Below, in pieces: positions 63,091-64,000 of a DNA stretch of 64,000 nucleotides. Each line of letters starts with the position of its first letter. Position 1 is the stretch's first letter. The notes beneath the pieces are model-generated. The model had not been told where the DNA came from and ran no database searches. It was given only the letters and a program-made list of their open reading frames with translations. The position numbers and the translations under genes were made by a program. The stretch is taken from contig CAVRND010000007.1 in the NCBI GenBank assembly GCA_963722495.1, forward strand, positions 251,837 through 315,836. The letters run 5' to 3'. This DNA is from Hyphomicrobium_A sp963722495 (lineage in GTDB: Bacteria; Pseudomonadota; Alphaproteobacteria; Rhizobiales; Hyphomicrobiaceae).

Positions 63091-64000
63091 GCGACACAGA
63101 CGAGGCATCGACAGCAGAGGCGCCCGCACCGGCCCCGGTGCGGCTCGACCCGCGCCGCAACGCGTTCCGGCCCGATCTGGCGGCCGAAAGCCTCTACGGC
63201 AAAGTCAGCGCGCCGCGCTACGTGCAGGGCTCTCCGGCGCAGGTGACGCGCGCATCCGTGCCGCTGCGCAGCCGCCCGACGCCAACGTTCGGTTTCGAGA
63301 CGGAAGCGTTGTTCGGCGAAACGGTCACCGTCTACGACGAGCGCGACGGTTGGGCCTGGGTACAGCTCGATCGCGACCGCTACGTGGGTTACGTGCCGTC
63401 GGAGGCGCTGTCTCCCGAGGTCGAGGAGACGACGCACCGCGTGCGCTCGCTGGGCACATTCGTCTATCCGGTTCCCGACATTAAATCCCCGCCGATTATG
63501 CATCTCAGCATGAACGCCGGGCTGCGCATTGCCGAGGGCGATGAACGCTTTCTAATGCTCAGCGGGGGCGGCTTCGTCGTCACGCGCCACGTTGCCGAGC
63601 GCGGGCGCCGCGCCGCCGATTTCGTCGAGCTCGCAGAGCGCTTCATCGGCACGCCCTATCTGTGGGGCGGCCGCACGCGTCTCGGCATCGACTGCTCGGG
63701 TCTCGTTCAGGTAACGCTAGAGGCGTCGGGCATCTCGGCGCCGCGCGATACGGACATGCAGCAGGCCGAGCTCGGCGAGGACGTCGCCATCTCGGACGTG
63801 CTCGAGGGCATGCAGCGTGGCGATCTGATCTATTGGAAGGGCCACGTCGGCATCATGGCCGACAGCGTTACGCTGGTGCACGCCAACGCCCACCACATGC
63901 AGGTGGCGGCGGAGACCTTGCCGGAAGCCATCGAGCGCATTGCCAAGCTCGGCGCCGAGATCGCTGCCGTGAAGCGACTGCCGGGTCTTTCGGGCCGGAA
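63087..64000 (+). CDS. NlpC/P60 family cell-wall hydrolase, cut by window end
   Basis: At least 304 residues; the frame is open at the right edge. MSDTDEASTAEAPAPAPVRL has no signal peptide. A bacterial SH3-like region (VPLRSRPTPTFGFETEALFG, DGWAWVQLDRDRYVGYVPSE) precedes the peptidase: ELAERFIGTPYLWGGRTRLG, catalytic C203 in IDCSGLVQV, His in WKGHVGIMAD and VHANAHHMQ. The family is a gamma-D-glutamyl endopeptidase on peptidoglycan peptides, here probably cytoplasmic recycling of muropeptides together with the aminopeptidase gene it overlaps by ATGA. End not seen. Confidence 0.9.
   Translation, partial: MSDTDEASTAEAPAPAPVRLDPRRNAFRPDLAAESLYGKVSAPRYVQGSPAQVTRASVPLRSRPTPTFGFETEALFGETVTVYDERDGWAWVQLDRDRYVGYVPSEALSPEVEETTHRVRSLGTFVYPVPDIKSPPIMHLSMNAGLRIAEGDERFLMLSGGGFVVTRHVAERGRRAADFVELAERFIGTPYLWGGRTRLGIDCSGLVQVTLEASGISAPRDTDMQQAELGEDVAISDVLEGMQRGDLIYWKGHVGIMADSVTLVHANAHHMQVAAETLPEAIERIAKLGAEIAAVKRLPGLSGR

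Noticed and set aside
1..64000. tRNA, rRNA or riboswitch genes
   Set aside because: I looked for the conserved T-loop string and cloverleaf pairings and for common riboswitch cores upstream of biosynthesis genes and found none. A covariance-model scan would be decisive.
1..64000. Insertion sequences, integrases or prophage genes
   Set aside because: No transposase, integrase or phage motif was seen in any frame. The mobile-looking signals are limited to short repeats at 11.0-14.0 kb and 28.9-29.3 kb.

Overview
The window is G+C-rich alphaproteobacterial DNA. The gene content points to the Hyphomicrobiales, possibly near Hyphomicrobiaceae: a ChvG/ChvI system next to HPr kinase, EIIA-Man and HPr; a lipid A/Kdo block with DUF2093 and DUF4170 proteins; the Tad/Cpa pilus set; and glycolate oxidase glcDEF. 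No rRNA, tRNA, transposase or CRISPR array was recognised. The genus is not settled by the sequence.

Layout. 0.3-1.84 kb: a broken TadG-like von Willebrand A pilus protein. 1.9-6.0 kb (minus): chvI-chvG-hprK-EIIA-HPr, a two-component system joined to a regulatory phosphotransferase chain. 6.1-12.2 kb: HugZ-like protein, small membrane protein, pyrE, an ArnT-like glycosyltransferase, a redoxin with a histidine-rich tail, and a HAD phosphatase. 12.2-15.1 kb: accessory-looking DNA with a less G+C-rich unknown gene, nested inverted repeats, REP-like palindromes and small secreted or membrane proteins. 15.1-21.6 kb: rsmD, rluB, tadA, a patatin, purD, xseA, DUF2093. 21.6-27.7 kb: lpxK, waaA, a DUF374 acyltransferase, a tyrosine phosphatase, msbA, DUF4170 (lipid A assembly and export). 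27.9-32.0 kb: ubiA, hisS, a metallophosphoesterase. 32.2-40.8 kb: glcDEF, a divergent LysR regulator, a cytochrome c and lutABC, together a probable 2-hydroxyacid oxidation locus. 40.9-48.1 kb: a Cys-rich secreted peptide, gshA, a small periplasmic protein, rsmE, CapA-like protein, CDF transporter, YdjM-like protein, TetR regulator. 48.2-60.7 kb: the Tad pilus locus, with two TadE-like genes and a CpaC N-domain protein on minus, flp-cpaABCDEF-tadBC on plus, and tadD on minus. 60.9-64.0 kb: a glutathione transferase, an M17 aminopeptidase and an NlpC/P60 hydrolase cut by the window end.

Reading frames are broken in many genes, including essential ones (hisS, pyrE, lpxK, waaA, tadA). Where I traced the breaks (mainly 51-59 kb) nearly all are one extra base, often in a homopolymer, so base-level errors in the assembly are a better explanation than mass gene decay. 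From 32.16 to 48.84 kb almost every gene is intact. For broken genes the outer limits are given and the frame changes described; single-break genes are typed CDS and heavily broken ones pseudogene.
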